Positions 8,554 through 18,027 are shown, numbered from the stretch's first letter. The stretch is 64,000 bases of DNA from Hoylesella loescheii DSM 19665 = JCM 12249 = ATCC 15930 (GCF_000378085.1 NZ_KB899216.1:1-64000), one strand, 5' to 3'. Numbers and translations are program-made. The notes: generated from the letters alone by a model not told the origin.

Positions 8554-9714
8554 ATGAACAAAATCATAAAAACATCCTTGATGCTGCTGGGCGGTATCTT
8601 TGTGATGGCAGCCTGTTCGGACGATAGAGACGACAACCCCACTATCAAAGTGCCGACAGAGTTTAAGATGGAAACGCCTTCATTTGCATCCTCGCAAGTG
8701 GATTTGAACAATGCAGCCCAATTTAATCTCGCATGGGAAAAGCCCGACTTTGGCTATTTTGCCAAGGTGAACTACACCCTTGAAGTGTCTAACACCGGCA
8801 AATTCACCGCATCGCTAGCTGATGAAGAGGCCGACCTCGAGGGTAAAGTCGTGGCCGACTATGCAGAGATCCCCACCATCTTCCCCCTAAACAGGGCCAC
8901 GATTACCAACGACGACTTGGCTCTGGCCGTTGTGCAAGTGGGGCATTGGGAAAAGCCCGAACAATTACCAGCCACGCAGAAGGTATATGTGCGCGTAAAA
9001 GCGACATTGCCAAATGTAGCTTCGCTGCACTCTAATGTGGTAGAATTCACTGTTATTCCTAAGTATGTGAAGTTGCCACCCAAAATTACCGAATGCTATC
9101 TCACAGGTAGTGAATACGGATGGGGTAATAATGAAAAGAGCTGGAAGCCGCTTACGCCAGTGAAAGGCACTATAGGAAAGCAAGGTAAGGGTGTACCCAC
9201 CTTCTGGATGGTAGCTTATTTCAAGGCTGATGAGCAGTTTAAATTCGCTCCAAAGCCTAAATGGGGAGATGATTTTGGCGCAGGTAACGCCACGGTTACT
9301 GATCATGCGTCGGCAAGTCCCAGTGATGAAGGAGGTAATATCAAGGTTGGCAAGGCTGGCTGGTATCTCATTGTCGTTACAAATAATGGCGAAAAGCGTA
9401 CCGTTAGCTTCGAAAAACCTGAAGTTTACCTACAAGGTCCTACAATAGGCAACTGGGATTGCAAGAAAGAAAACATGTTCACTGCGCCCACAACGGCCAC
9501 TGGTGAGTTTGTTTCGCCCGCTTTCGTTGCTACGAATGAGGTTCGCATGTGCGTAAAACTTAAGGACTTCGAATGGTGGAAGAGTGAGTTTATCGTGAAC
9601 AAAGCTGGTAGCATTGTTTATCGTGGCGACGGAAACGACCCAGAAAAAATCACTGTAACAGCAGGTCAACGCTGTTACTTGAACTTCTCTACTGGTAAGG
9701 GTTCGTACAAGTAA
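8554..9714 (+). CDS. susE: SusE-like outer-membrane starch-binding lipoprotein
   Basis: This is a 386-residue surface lipoprotein; the length is close to that of Bacteroides SusE. A signal peptide ends in a lipobox (VMAAC). A SusE-type N-terminal Ig-like domain follows (about 35-165; FNLAWEKPDFGYFAKVNYTL), then two tandem starch-binding-type beta-sandwich modules: one from about ITECYLTGSEYGWGNNEKSW, the next from about VYLQGPTIGNWDCKKENMF. The modules are rich in Trp, as expected for glucan binding. It closes the operon and is followed by a strong terminator at 9756-9812. The role (holding starch at the cell surface) comes from the SusE/SusF family; specificity is inferred. Confidence 0.85.
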   Translation: MNKIIKTSLMLLGGIFVMAACSDDRDDNPTIKVPTEFKMETPSFASSQVDLNNAAQFNLAWEKPDFGYFAKVNYTLEVSNTGKFTASLADEEADLEGKVVADYAEIPTIFPLNRATITNDDLALAVVQVGHWEKPEQLPATQKVYVRVKATLPNVASLHSNVVEFTVIPKYVKLPPKITECYLTGSEYGWGNNEKSWKPLTPVKGTIGKQGKGVPTFWMVAYFKADEQFKFAPKPKWGDDFGAGNATVTDHASASPSDEGGNIKVGKAGWYLIVVTNNGEKRTVSFEKPEVYLQGPTIGNWDCKKENMFTAPTTATGEFVSPAFVATNEVRMCVKLKDFEWWKSEFIVNKAGSIVYRGDGNDPEKITVTAGQRCYLNFSTGKGSYK

Positions 9715-9755
9715 CCAACGGTTTTGGCTGATGCCGAACCATCCATAACCTTTAA

Positions 9756-9812
9756 CAAGGCCATACCAACGTCTCTCTTACGAGACTTGGGTATGGCCTT
9801 GTTTTCGTTTTT
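9756..9812 (+). terminator. Rho-independent terminator of susCDE
   Basis: CAAGGCCATACC (9756-9767) pairs perfectly with GGTATGGCCTTG (9790-9801). An inner stem GTCTC/GAGAC (9771-9775 with 9782-9786) extends it. TTTTCGTTTTTT follows. Confidence 0.9.
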
Positions 9813-9856
9813 TAATATGTAAAGGTGGTATTCTTACATCGGTTTGGGATATTGTG

Positions 9857-10288
9857 CTCACCACTGTGTAGTGGTTAGCATAATAGCTTTCTGTTCGGCT
9901 TGTTCGAGACAGCAAGCAACTCACGAGCGCCTATTTAAAGGTTAGGGATGTCGTGCCAACTACCTCGTAGCGGTTGGCATGATGATTGTTTCTTATCCAG
10001 AACTCGCTTTGACTTGCAAGTTGAAATATTATCACTAAACTTATCAAAGAGAGGCATGAGTGGACTAACCAACCCGTGTGTTCTTAAACATATTTTTGCA
10101 TACGAGAGCATTCTCCCGCCGTCCTTTTTCTCTCAAAACACAGCATTAAAGCTGCATTCGTAAACACGCATTAAGCAATAAAGGCATAACCGAAACACCT
10201 TTATTTTGTGTTATAAAGCATAAATTACAGAGCAAAATAATAATACGCGAAGTATTTAAGTAAAATGTTTTATTTTCTTTTAGAAACA
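9857..10288. other. Non-coding stretch with palindromic repeats and a possible short transcript
   Basis: No gene is seen. There are copies of the dispersed palindrome at about 9857-9886 (around CCACTGTGTAGTGG) and 9954-9979 (TGCCAACTACC...GGTTGGCA). A TATTTTTG box at 10091-10098 lacks a clear -33 partner. A weak terminator-like hairpin (AATAAAGG at 10177-10184 with CCTTTATT at 10198-10205, then TTGTGTT) follows about 80 bp later, so a second short transcript is possible but weakly supported. Confidence 0.4.
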
Positions 10289-10320
10289 TTTGCATCATAT
10301 TTAATAAATGTGTAACTTTG
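10289..10320 (+). promoter_or_regulatory. Canonical Bacteroidota promoter for a non-coding transcript
   Basis: TTTG at 10289-10292, a spacer of 20 bp, then TAACTTTG at 10313-10320, match the -33/-7 consensus. There is no ORF of any size immediately downstream; a terminator follows at about 10408-10443. Confidence 0.7.
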
Positions 10321-10326
10321 CATCAG

Positions 10327-10443
10327 TTTAATGAATACGACCGATTTCCAAAACATTTGAATCGAAGACCGCAATAATCTACTTCATAGAAAACTGAAAT
10401 GCCTTGTAAAGGGAGTGACGTAAGTTGCTCCCTTTCAATTTTT
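10327..10443 (+). ncRNA. Candidate intergenic small RNA of about 115 nt
   Basis: A consensus promoter (10289-10320) predicts initiation near 10327. A clean intrinsic terminator ends the unit: AAAGGGAG (10408-10415), a 12-nt loop, CTCCCTTT (10428-10435), then CAATTTTT. No start codon with a useful reading frame lies between. The sequence does not obviously match tRNA, 6S, SRP or tmRNA, and no family was recognised. The boundaries are estimates from the promoter and hairpin. Confidence 0.55.
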
Positions 10444-10698
10444 CCCTCCATTTAGAAAATATTAGGTACACGCCCCGTTGAAAGCAACGGCACGCATGCT
10501 TTGCAACCGTTAGTAGGCAATATGGGTGTTAACGAATGGGCTGTTGGCTGTTGTGTTCAGTAGTAATGCCCTTGTATGTCATATCACATTTGCTAAACGA
10601 TTAATTGTCGGCATGTCTTCATGGTCGATGCGAACGGTGGTTCAGCCATTCAATGCTTAATGTTTAAAACCTGCAAGACCTGAATTTGGAGAACGTGA

Positions 10699-10838
10699 AA
10701 TAAGCCCTTGTAGTATGCTTTTTCAGTACCTGCCATGTTATCGCTAAGGTGTAACAGTGTTCCATATAAGATGGAACCCTATTCCATTTATGATGGAACA
10801 AGGTTCCAGATGATGTGGAACAGCATTCCAAGATAGAT
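10699..10838 (+). repeat. Four-unit 22-bp palindromic array with leader, copy A
   Basis: The leader (AATAAGCCCTTGTAGTATGC, then TTTTTCAGTACC and TGTTATCGCTAAG) is followed by four units of exactly 22 bp at 10750, 10772, 10794 and 10816. Each unit is close to TGGAACAnnnTTCCAGnTnAnn. The TTCCA of one unit and the TGGAA of the next form 5-bp arms around a 7-nt gap. Four similar elements lie at 24315, 36002, 46452 and 56052. Confidence 0.85.
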
Positions 10839-11042
10839 GTACCAGCACGTAGGTTGATAAACCATAGTGCAAGGGGTGTGTAAATGCATCGGTAGAGATA
10901 AGCAAACGCCTCGGTATATGTAATATTGGGCATTGCTATGCACAACATCCGGCCGTGGGCGGGCTAATAGGTGAGGGAGCAGAGGGAGATTTCTCTCTCT
11001 TTGAAGAGGTCTTAAGGGTAGGTTATTTTTATTTCCATTTGT

Positions 11043-11073
11043 TTTGCATTATCTCGTTTTTACGCTATCTTTG
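11043..11073 (+). promoter_or_regulatory. lemA: lemA promoter
   Basis: TTTG at 11043-11046, a 19-bp spacer and TATCTTTG at 11066-11073 match the Bacteroidota consensus. The predicted leader to the lemA ATG at 11250 is about 170 nt. Confidence 0.65.
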
Positions 11074-11249
11074 CAAAACGTAATGTTCGCACTCCCTTTG
11101 CATACCGCAGACCCAAGCCGAACTACGGGCTGGTAAAAGGCAACGCAGGGCGAGGCGACTTACCGAGAGTGAATTTACATCTGGGAGCGTGGCGTATGCC
11201 AATGGGCATCTGTCGGTACGCACCTTTAAACGTTAAAACTAATAATCCA

Positions 11250-11816
11250 ATGAGTGTAACAGCAATCATTATCATTGTAGTAGCGGTCTTGCTCTTGATT
11301 TGGGGCGTGGCTTTGTATAACAATTTGGTGAAATTACGCAACAATCGTGAGAACGCTTTCGCCAATATTGATGTGCAATTGAAGATGCGCCACGATCTTG
11401 TTCCACAGCTTGTAGGAGCAGTGAAAGGATATGCCGAACACGAGAAAAACGTGTTTCAGCGTGTAACCGAAGCGCGCGCCGCTGCCATGGGCGCAACAAC
11501 CATCAACGACAAGATTGAGGCCGAGAACATGCTCACTAGTGCCTTGTCGGGATTGAAAGTGTCGCTCGAGGCCTATCCTGAGCTGAAAGCCAACGCCAAC
11601 TTCATGCATCTGCAAGAAGAACTCGCCGATATCGAGAACAAGTTGGCTGCTGTACGCCGCTTCTTCAACTCGGCTACGCGCGAGCTTAACAATGCAGTGC
11701 AGACCTTCCCATCGGTAATCTTTGCCAAGATGTTTGGTTTCCACAAAGAACCGATGTTTGAAATACCCAACGACCAGCGTGCCGAATTAGATCGCGCACC
11801 CGAGGTTAAGTTCTAA
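11250..11816 (+). CDS. lemA: LemA family protein
   Basis: This 188-residue membrane-anchored protein has one N-terminal transmembrane helix (AIIIIVVAVLLLIWGVALY), then an extended helical domain typical of LemA: YNNLVKLRNNRENAFANIDVQ, LKMRHDLVPQLVGAVKGYAEHE and LQEELADIENKLAAVRRFFN. The frame opens at 11169, but MSVTAIII at 11250 is the start that gives the usual LemA length and N-terminal anchor. It lies 21 bp before an M48 membrane protease, a common pairing of LemA proteins with HtpX/Ste24-like proteases, and the two probably share the promoter at 11043-11073. The molecular role of LemA is not well established. Confidence 0.9.
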   Translation: MSVTAIIIIVVAVLLLIWGVALYNNLVKLRNNRENAFANIDVQLKMRHDLVPQLVGAVKGYAEHEKNVFQRVTEARAAAMGATTINDKIEAENMLTSALSGLKVSLEAYPELKANANFMHLQEELADIENKLAAVRRFFNSATRELNNAVQTFPSVIFAKMFGFHKEPMFEIPNDQRAELDRAPEVKF

Positions 11817-11837
11817 TTAGCTTAGTCCGACGTACAG

Positions 11838-12848
11838 ATGAAGTATGTAGGAATGCAAACGCAGATAAGCCGCAACAACATGCTCAGCTTGTTGTTGCTG
11901 CTGCTGTTTCCTGTTATCATCTTGGCCATGGTGTGGGTTTGCCTCGCCTTGATCAACTATTTTGGCAATGGCTATTACGATGCTGATGGCGAATTTTATC
12001 GTCAGCTAGACGTAAATACCGTTAACTACTATTTCCTTGAAGCTCTTCCGTGGGTGGTGGGTATTGTAGGCATTTGGTTCGCGATAGCCTATTTCGCCAA
12101 TGCAAGCATGATACAGCGTGCGGTTCGTGCGCGCCCGCTCACCCGAAAAGAAAATGCGCGGGTGTATAACATCGTAGAGAACCTTTGTATGACCTGTAAC
12201 ATGGACATGCCGGCTATCTACGTGGTTGACGACGATCAGCTAAACGCCTTCGCTAGCGGCATTAACAAGCGTACATACGCCGTTACGGTAACCACGGGAA
12301 TGCTCAATTTGCTTGACGACGACGAACTGGCGGGCGTGATAGGGCACGAACTTACCCACATCCGCAACCGCGATACGCGCCTGCTTATCACAAGTATTGT
12401 GTTCGTGGGCATTGTAAGTACGGTGATGATGTTGGCTGCCCGAACGTTGTATGCTGTGATGTGGAGTGGCGGAACACGGTCGCGCAGCAGAGGCAAGGAC
12501 GATCGCAACGGCCTGTCGATAATGTTTGTCGTGCTGGTTGCTGTGATTGTGTGTGCTGCTGTGGCCTATTTCTTCACCATGCTCACGCGTTTTGCCATCT
12601 CGCGAAAGCGCGAATACATGGCCGATGCTGGTGGGGCCGAACTCTGCGGCAATCCTTTGGCGCTGGCTTCGGCGTTGAAGAAGATATCAGGAAATCCCGG
12701 ACTAGACCATGTTGACCGTGGTGACGTGGCCCAACTCTTCATTGTTCATCCCGACGAGATGGACCTTGGCGTGCTGGGATTTGTGGAAGGGCTATTTAGT
12801 ACACACCCCGACACCGAGAAGCGAATTGCCATTTTGGAGCAGTTCTAG
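11838..12848 (+). CDS. M48 family (HtpX/Ste24-like) membrane metalloprotease
   Basis: This is a 336-residue integral membrane zinc protease. Hydrophobic segments lie near residues 16-42 and 68-88, with two more after about residue 180. The zinc-binding motif HELTH lies at residues 170-174 (GVIGHELTHIRNRDTRL), and a downstream Glu ligand is expected in REYMADAGGAEL. HtpX-like proteases remove damaged membrane proteins; the substrate here is unknown. It follows lemA by 21 bp and is probably co-translated with it. Confidence 0.9.
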   Translation: MKYVGMQTQISRNNMLSLLLLLLFPVIILAMVWVCLALINYFGNGYYDADGEFYRQLDVNTVNYYFLEALPWVVGIVGIWFAIAYFANASMIQRAVRARPLTRKENARVYNIVENLCMTCNMDMPAIYVVDDDQLNAFASGINKRTYAVTVTTGMLNLLDDDELAGVIGHELTHIRNRDTRLLITSIVFVGIVSTVMMLAARTLYAVMWSGGTRSRSRGKDDRNGLSIMFVVLVAVIVCAAVAYFFTMLTRFAISRKREYMADAGGAELCGNPLALASALKKISGNPGLDHVDRGDVAQLFIVHPDEMDLGVLGFVEGLFSTHPDTEKRIAILEQF

Positions 12849-12987
12849 TCATCGTGGCAGTAGCTTAAACCGTCATTCATCCGTCTGCTTGTATGCAAAT
12901 GCGGGATGAGATTTTGCCTCGCGCGCGTGTATATATAAGATGAGTGCGTGAGGATGGCCGTGAGGCGGAACCCATAAGAAATGTTAC

Positions 12988-13061
12988 AACGCATCGTTTT
13001 CATAGCCTTCGAGCGTAGCCAAGTAATTGTGGCTCGCCCAAAGGGATGAAAGCGATGCGTT
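12988..13061. other. Long interrupted inverted repeat
   Basis: AACGCATCGTTTTCAT (12988-13003) and ATGAAAGCGATGCGTT (13046-13061) pair over 16 bp with one mismatch, enclosing 42 nt, and are followed by ATGTTTTTG. It could be the terminator of the lemA-protease operon or part of a repeat. The region 12849-13864 has no gene. Confidence 0.5.
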
Positions 13062-13084
13062 ATGTTTTTGTACCTAGTAGGCCG

Positions 13085-13635
13085 ATTTGTGATAAGATAC
13101 CATTCGGTTAGAACAAGACAGGGGTATAATAATGACGCCTACATTCTGCTCATTCGGTATTAAGCGCCATATACTTAGCATCTGGCCCAGATGCAACAGG
13201 CATCTATTACACCAACTACCGCGTAGCGGTTGGTCCGTTGGAAGGGCAGGGTTGGGAGCGAAAGCGACCTACCCTGCCTAGGCTGCACCGAGAGAAAACA
13301 ATGCCGTAGGTATTGGTCTGTTTCCGTTGAACACACTTCTAGATGAAGAATGGGTGCAACGCTCTCCTCGTCGTTCTATCATTCTGCCTAATGTATTGGT
13401 GACATCTCCTCTTCCAATATGTCAAATTACACCCACAACCAAACACCATCCCCATACAAACTAACCAGCAGAAAAAGACCAACACCTAGGGCATTGTGTG
13501 GTTAAACGCCTCGTTATGACAGGGTAGACCGCTTTTGCTCCTAGCCCTGCTCTACAAAAAGGTCTACCGCTATGCATTAGTTAGCGCCACATCCCTCACA
13601 TGTACAAAAGCTATTATGAGTTGTTTGTTGTCTCG
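13085..13635. repeat. Intergenic element with long inverted repeats, copy 1
   Basis: The sequence is closely similar to 45049-45640. The inner part (about 13211-13589) is bounded by imperfect inverted repeats: the left arm carries CCAACTACCGCGTAGCGGTT and then GGCAGGGT...ACCCTGCC, and the right arm is their reverse complement, more eroded here than in the other copy. Similarity between the copies extends beyond the arms on both sides (GTGATAAGA at the left; CTCACATGTACA and AGCTATTA at the right). No ORF is shared by the copies. It resembles a miniature transposable element or a structured RNA. Confidence 0.8.
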
Positions 13636-13816
13636 AACGCATCATCAAAATAAAATGATAGATAACTGGTTAATGGCCGATTGGGGTTAAGGCGCTATGA
13701 ATAACAGGCATCTTGCTTTCCACCCATTATCCTCATGGCTATCCTCATGAAAGAGGAAAAACACGGTTTACTTAGATTTTCTCTATTTTAGTTGCCCTTA
13801 TTAGGCTTATTTTGTG

Positions 13817-13824
13817 TATATTTG
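13817..13824 (+). promoter_or_regulatory. nagB: -7 promoter box of nagB
   Basis: TATATTTG matches TAnnTTTG; a TTG at 13792-13794 (22-bp spacing) is a possible imperfect -33. The leader would be about 35 nt. Confidence 0.5.
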
Positions 13825-13864
13825 CAGTTCATAATCTTACAAACAAATTTATATTTAAAAAGCC

Positions 13865-14650
13865 ATGCGATTAATAATAAAGGCAGATTATGACGGACTG
13901 TCCAATTGGGCAGCTGAACACGTCATTGAAAGTATTAACAAGGCAGCACCCACTAAGGACCGCCCCTTTGTGTTGGGATTGCCCACTGGCGGAACTCCCA
14001 TAGGCATGTACCAAGCTTTGGTGAAGGCATGCAAGGAAGGTAGGGTATCGTTTAAGAACGTCGTTACGTTCAATATGGACGAATACGTAGGCTTGCCCGT
14101 TGAGCATCCCGAGAGCTACCACTCGTTTATGTACCGTAATTTGTTCGACCATATCGATTGTCCTAAGGAAAACGTGCACATCCTTAATGGTAATGCAGAA
14201 GACTGGGAAACAGAATGCCGTCAATACGAAGAGGCCATTAAGGCCGCAGGAGGTATCGACTTGTTTATCGGTGGCGTAGGTGTAGATGGCCACTTGGCCT
14301 TCAACGAACCGGGTTCGTCGCTTACTTCGCGCACCAGACGCATGCCCTTGACCCACGATACCCGTGTGGTTAACTCGCGTTTCTTCGATAACGACTTTGA
14401 GAAAGTGCCTCGCTTCTCGCTCACCGTTGGTGTTGGCACCGTGATGGACGCACGCCAAGTGATGGTATTGATCAACGGACACGGTAAGGCTGGTGCTTTG
14501 CGCGACGCCGTTGAAGGACCCGTTACGCAGATGCGCACTGTTAGCGCGCTGCAAATGCACGAAGATGCAATCATCGTTTGCGACGAAGCAGCCACCGACG
14601 AACTGAAAGTTGGAACTTACAAATATTTTAAAGACATAGAAAGGGCTTAA
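13865..14650 (+). CDS. nagB: Glucosamine-6-phosphate deaminase
   Basis: This 261-residue cytoplasmic enzyme converts glucosamine-6-phosphate to fructose-6-phosphate and ammonia. The residues known to be catalytic in E. coli NagB are in place at the same numbers: Asp72 (FNMDEYVGL), Asp141, His143 and Glu148 ([17 protein letters not shown]). The phosphate-binding loop [13 protein letters not shown] lies at about 37-49. The length matches the family. It is followed after only 4 bp by a degenerate NagB-PIG-L fusion, so the two are surely one operon. Confidence 0.95.
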   Translation: MRLIIKADYDGLSNWAAEHVIESINKAAPTKDRPFVLGLPTGGTPIGMYQALVKACKEGRVSFKNVVTFNMDEYVGLPVEHPESYHSFMYRNLFDHIDCPKENVHILNGNAEDWETECRQYEEAIKAAGGIDLFIGGVGVDGHLAFNEPGSSLTSRTRRMPLTHDTRVVNSRFFDNDFEKVPRFSLTVGVGTVMDARQVMVLINGHGKAGALRDAVEGPVTQMRTVSALQMHEDAIIVCDEAATDELKVGTYKYFKDIERA

Positions 14651-14654
14651 CGAT

Positions 14655-16652
14655 ATGAGACTTAATCTAAGTTCGGAAATCGTTCTGAACAAAATTCCCG
14701 AAGAATATTACAACCCTAAAACCGCCGTCGAACGCTCTGAAATAACACGCTGCGAGAAAATAAACACCGACATCTTCCCTAAGATTGAAGAGGGTGCAGA
14801 GCATATCGCACGAGCCATCGAGGCAGAAATTAAGTTTAAGAACGACCAAGGTAAGCTTTGCGTATTGGGTCTTGGAACGGGCAATTCGCTAACGCCCGTG
14901 TTCGAAGAGCTTATCAAGCGCCATAAGGAACATGGGCTGAGCTTCGCTCGTGTGGCTGTTTTCAATGCCTACGAATATTTCCCGCTCAACGAAGGAAACC
15001 CGCATAGCAGCATCAGTCAGTTGCGCGAACGCTTCCTCAACCATGTAGACATTGCTCCCGAGAACGTCTTTACGCTCGACGGAACTGTTCCGCAAGAGAT
15101 GGTGAACAGCAGTTGTAAGCAATACGAACAGCGCATTATCGACATGGGTGGCATCGATTTGATGTTGCTTGGTGTTGGTCGTATGGGCAATATTGCCACT
15201 AACGAACCCGGTAGCGGACTTACTTCGGGCTCGCGCTTGATACTTATCGATGCCGTTTCGCGTGAAGAAATGACGATGAGTTTCGGTTCTAAAGAGGCCG
15301 TTCCTCCGTGTTCTATCACCATGGGTATTTCTACTATCCTTGGTGCACGTAAGATTTACCTCACTGCTTGGGGTGAAGATAAGGCCGACATCATACAGAA
15401 GGCGGTGGAAGAGAAGATTACCGACGCGCTGCCCGCTTCGTTCTTGCAAACGCATAAGGATGCTAACGTGGTCATCGACCTACCCGCAGCGTCGCGCCTT
15501 ACACGTATTGTGCACCCTTGGTTGGTAACTTCTTGCCAATGGACAGACAAGCTTGTGCGTTCGGCTTTGGTGTGGTTGTGCCAGCTTACGGGCAAACCCA
15601 TCCTCAAGCTTACCAACAAAGACTATAACGAAAATGGTCTAAGCGAGCTCTTGGCCTTGTATGGCTCTGCCTATAATGCCAATATCAAGATATTTAACGA
15701 CCTGCAACACACCATCACAGGATGGCCTGGCGGCAAGCCTAACGCCGACGATACCTATCGCCCCGAGCGTGCTACGCCTTATCCTAAGCGTGTGATCATC
15801 TTCTCGCCACACCCCGACGACGACGTAATCTCTATGGGTGGAACGCTGCGCAGATTGGTTGAGCAAGGTCATGAGGTACATGTGGCTTATCAAACGTCGG
15901 GTAACATCGCCGTAGGAGATGAAGAAGTGACCCGTTTCATGCACTTCATCAATGGCTTTAACCAACTTTTCGGTGGTGATGCTGATACCGTTATCAAGGA
16001 TAAGTATCGTGAAATAAAGGCTTTTCTCAAAGAAAAGAAAGACAGCATTGGCGATACGCGCGACATCCTTACTATCAAAGGACTTATTCGTCGCGGTGAG
16101 GCTCGCACGGCTTCTACCTATAACGATATCCCCTTGGATCGTGTTCACTTCCTCGATTTACCCTTCTACGAGTCGGGTAAGATTGAGAAGCTGCCCATGG
16201 GCGAGGCTGATGTGAAGGTGGTTCGCGAGTTCATCCACGGCATTCAACCGCATCAGATATACGTTGCAGGCGACTTAGCCGACCCACATGGTACGCACAA
16301 GAAGTGTACCGACGCTGTTTTCGCCGCCATTGACGAAGAGTTGAAGGCCGGAGAGAAGTGGCTTGACGATTGTCGCGTTTGGATGTATCGTGGCGCTTGG
16401 GCAGAATGGGAAATCGAAAACATCGAAATGTGCGTACCCATGAGTCCTGAAGAGTTGCGCGCAAAGCGTAATTCCATCCTCAAACATCAGTCACAAATGG
16501 AGAGCGCACCTTTCTTGGGCAACGACGAACGCTTGTTCTGGCAACGTTCGGAAGACCGCAACCGCGGTACTGCCGAACTCTACGACAAGCTCGGTTTGGC
16601 TTGTTATGAGGCCATGGAAGCATTCGTTGAGTATAAGTTCAAGGAGATGTAG
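14655..16652 (+). CDS. Degenerate NagB-like domain fused to a PIG-L/LmbE deacetylase
   Basis: This is a 665-residue two-domain protein. Residues about 40-300 have a NagB fold (VLGLGTGNSLTPVFEELI), but the catalytic positions are changed: Asp72 is Tyr (FNAYEYFPL), and Asp141 and His143 are Met and Asn (GVGRMGNIATNEPGSG), so deaminase activity is unlikely. Residues about 378-640 form a PIG-L/LmbE N-acetylglucosamine deacetylase-type domain with the zinc motif SPHPDDDVISMGG (HPDDD at 386-390) and a later His region (DPHGTHKKCTDAV). Similar fusions are annotated in Bacteroidota as glucosamine-6-phosphate deaminase. Because it sits directly behind a complete nagB, it may deacetylate an amino-sugar derivative, with the NagB-like part binding substrate or partner. 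That role is inferred. Confidence 0.85.
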   Translation: MRLNLSSEIVLNKIPEEYYNPKTAVERSEITRCEKINTDIFPKIEEGAEHIARAIEAEIKFKNDQGKLCVLGLGTGNSLTPVFEELIKRHKEHGLSFARVAVFNAYEYFPLNEGNPHSSISQLRERFLNHVDIAPENVFTLDGTVPQEMVNSSCKQYEQRIIDMGGIDLMLLGVGRMGNIATNEPGSGLTSGSRLILIDAVSREEMTMSFGSKEAVPPCSITMGISTILGARKIYLTAWGEDKADIIQKAVEEKITDALPASFLQTHKDANVVIDLPAASRLTRIVHPWLVTSCQWTDKLVRSALVWLCQLTGKPILKLTNKDYNENGLSELLALYGSAYNANIKIFNDLQHTITGWPGGKPNADDTYRPERATPYPKRVIIFSPHPDDDVISMGGTLRRLVEQGHEVHVAYQTSGNIAVGDEEVTRFMHFINGFNQLFGGDADTVIKDKYREIKAFLKEKKDSIGDTRDILTIKGLIRRGEARTASTYNDIPLDRVHFLDLPFYESGKIEKLPMGEADVKVVREFIHGIQPHQIYVAGDLADPHGTHKKCTDAVFAAIDEELKAGEKWLDDCRVWMYRGAWAEWEIENIEMCVPMSPEELRAKRNSILKHQSQMESAPFLGNDERLFWQRSEDRNRGTAELYDKLGLACYEAMEAFVEYKFKEM

Positions 16653-16665
16653 AGGAAGAAGAGGG

Positions 16666-16795
16666 GTTAACGAGTTGGTTATTTCTTGGTTAACGAGTTG
16701 ACAAGTGAACAGGTTGACAAGAGAAGAATGAACGAGTTGACCAGTTCTTAGTTAACAAGTTGACAAGAGAAAGGCTAACGAATTGCCCGTTAACC
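16666..16795. repeat. GTTAACGAGTTGACAAG-type imperfect tandem repeat
   Basis: About six degenerate copies of (G)TTAACGAGTTGACAAG spaced roughly 15-25 bp fill the gap between the NagB-PIG-L gene and the kinase. The same motif recurs at about 36266-36300 (reverse complement) and 53204-53280. Confidence 0.75.
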
Positions 16796-16932
16796 ACCCG
16801 TCCTCACCATATAGACAATACCATTTAAATCCCCGTTGGACTTATTCTGACGATGCGCCAGACCCTGTGCCGCGTCTCCAAAGAATAGACCCAATGGGGA
16901 TTTTACCTAATCTAAACGATCATATTATCATC

Positions 16933-18027
16933 ATGGAAGAAAAGAATTTGCTCCAACTGGTGTCGCATTTCGACGTGAAAGGCACCGTTAAGAGCGTGAA
17001 ACCACTGGGAAACGGACTGATTAACGACACCTATAAGGTGACGATGAACGAACCGAACGCTCCTTGTTACGTATTGCAACGCATCAACAATGCCATCTTT
17101 AAAGATGTGGAACTGCTGCAACGAAATATCGAAGCCGTTACCGCGCACTTGCGGAAGAAACTGGAAGAACAGGCTGCAACCGACATCGATCGCCGTGTGT
17201 TGACCTTCATTAAGGCAGAAACTGGCAAGACCTATTGGCGCGAAGCCGACGATACTTTTTGGCGCATGATGTTGTTTATACCTGATGCCTTCACCTACGA
17301 GACGGTAAACGAAGAGTATTCGCACGCAGCAGGGTTGGCCTTCGGACAGTTCGAGGCTGCCCTTGTGGATATTCCCGTGCAGTTGGGAGAAACCATTCCC
17401 GACTTCCATAACATGGAATTGCGCGCCCGACAACTGAAAGATGCCGTGCAGAGAGACCCCGTTAAGCGACTGTCTGTGGTGCAAGACATGGTTGATGAAC
17501 TAAATCGCAACATGGAAGAGATGTGTAAGGCCGAACAGCTTTACCGCGAAGGCAAGCTGCCTAAACGTATCTGCCACTGCGATACCAAGGTAAACAACAT
17601 GATGTTTGATGCCGATGGCAACATCCTTTGTGTAATCGACCTCGACACGGTGATGCCTAGCTTCGTATTTTCAGACTATGGCGACTTCCTACGCACTGGT
17701 GCAAACTACACCGCCGAAGATGATCCCAACCTCGCTAACGTGGGCTTCAACATGGCTATCTTTAAGGCTTTCACCAAGGGTTACTTAACTTCGGCGGGTG
17801 CATTCCTTACACCTATCGAGCGCGATAACCTGCCTTTCGCGGCCAAACTCTTCCCCTTTATGCAATGTGTACGCTTCCTCACCGATTATATTAATGGTGA
17901 CGAGTATTACAAAATCAAGTATCCCGAACACAATCTCGACCGTGCCAAAAACCAATTGGCATTGTTCAACAGCGTTTGTTCGCACGAAGTGGAGATGCAA
18001 CAGTTCATCGCCGAGAATAGTAAATAA
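16933..18027 (+). CDS. NahK-like sugar 1-kinase (phosphotransferase/APH family)
   Basis: This is a 364-residue cytoplasmic kinase of the aminoglycoside phosphotransferase fold. The catalytic loop ICHCDTKVNNMMFD (about residues 212-225, Asp and Asn in the HxDxxxxN arrangement) and the metal-binding VIDLDTVMPSF are very similar to N-acetylhexosamine 1-kinase. The N-terminal glycine-rich region is LGNGLINDTYKV. The open frame begins at 16783, but its first 50 residues come from the upstream repeat region; MEEKNLLQLV at 16933 gives the family length. Its place behind nagB suggests it phosphorylates N-acetylhexosamine or a related sugar. The family is clear, the substrate inferred. Confidence 0.85.
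   Translation: MEEKNLLQLVSHFDVKGTVKSVKPLGNGLINDTYKVTMNEPNAPCYVLQRINNAIFKDVELLQRNIEAVTAHLRKKLEEQAATDIDRRVLTFIKAETGKTYWREADDTFWRMMLFIPDAFTYETVNEEYSHAAGLAFGQFEAALVDIPVQLGETIPDFHNMELRARQLKDAVQRDPVKRLSVVQDMVDELNRNMEEMCKAEQLYREGKLPKRICHCDTKVNNMMFDADGNILCVIDLDTVMPSFVFSDYGDFLRTGANYTAEDDPNLANVGFNMAIFKAFTKGYLTSAGAFLTPIERDNLPFAAKLFPFMQCVRFLTDYINGDEYYKIKYPEHNLDRAKNQLALFNSVCSHEVEMQQFIAENSK

Noticed and set aside
10750..10837. The 22-bp arrays as CRISPR arrays
   Set aside because: Units repeat end to end without unique spacers, there are only four units, and no cas genes are present.
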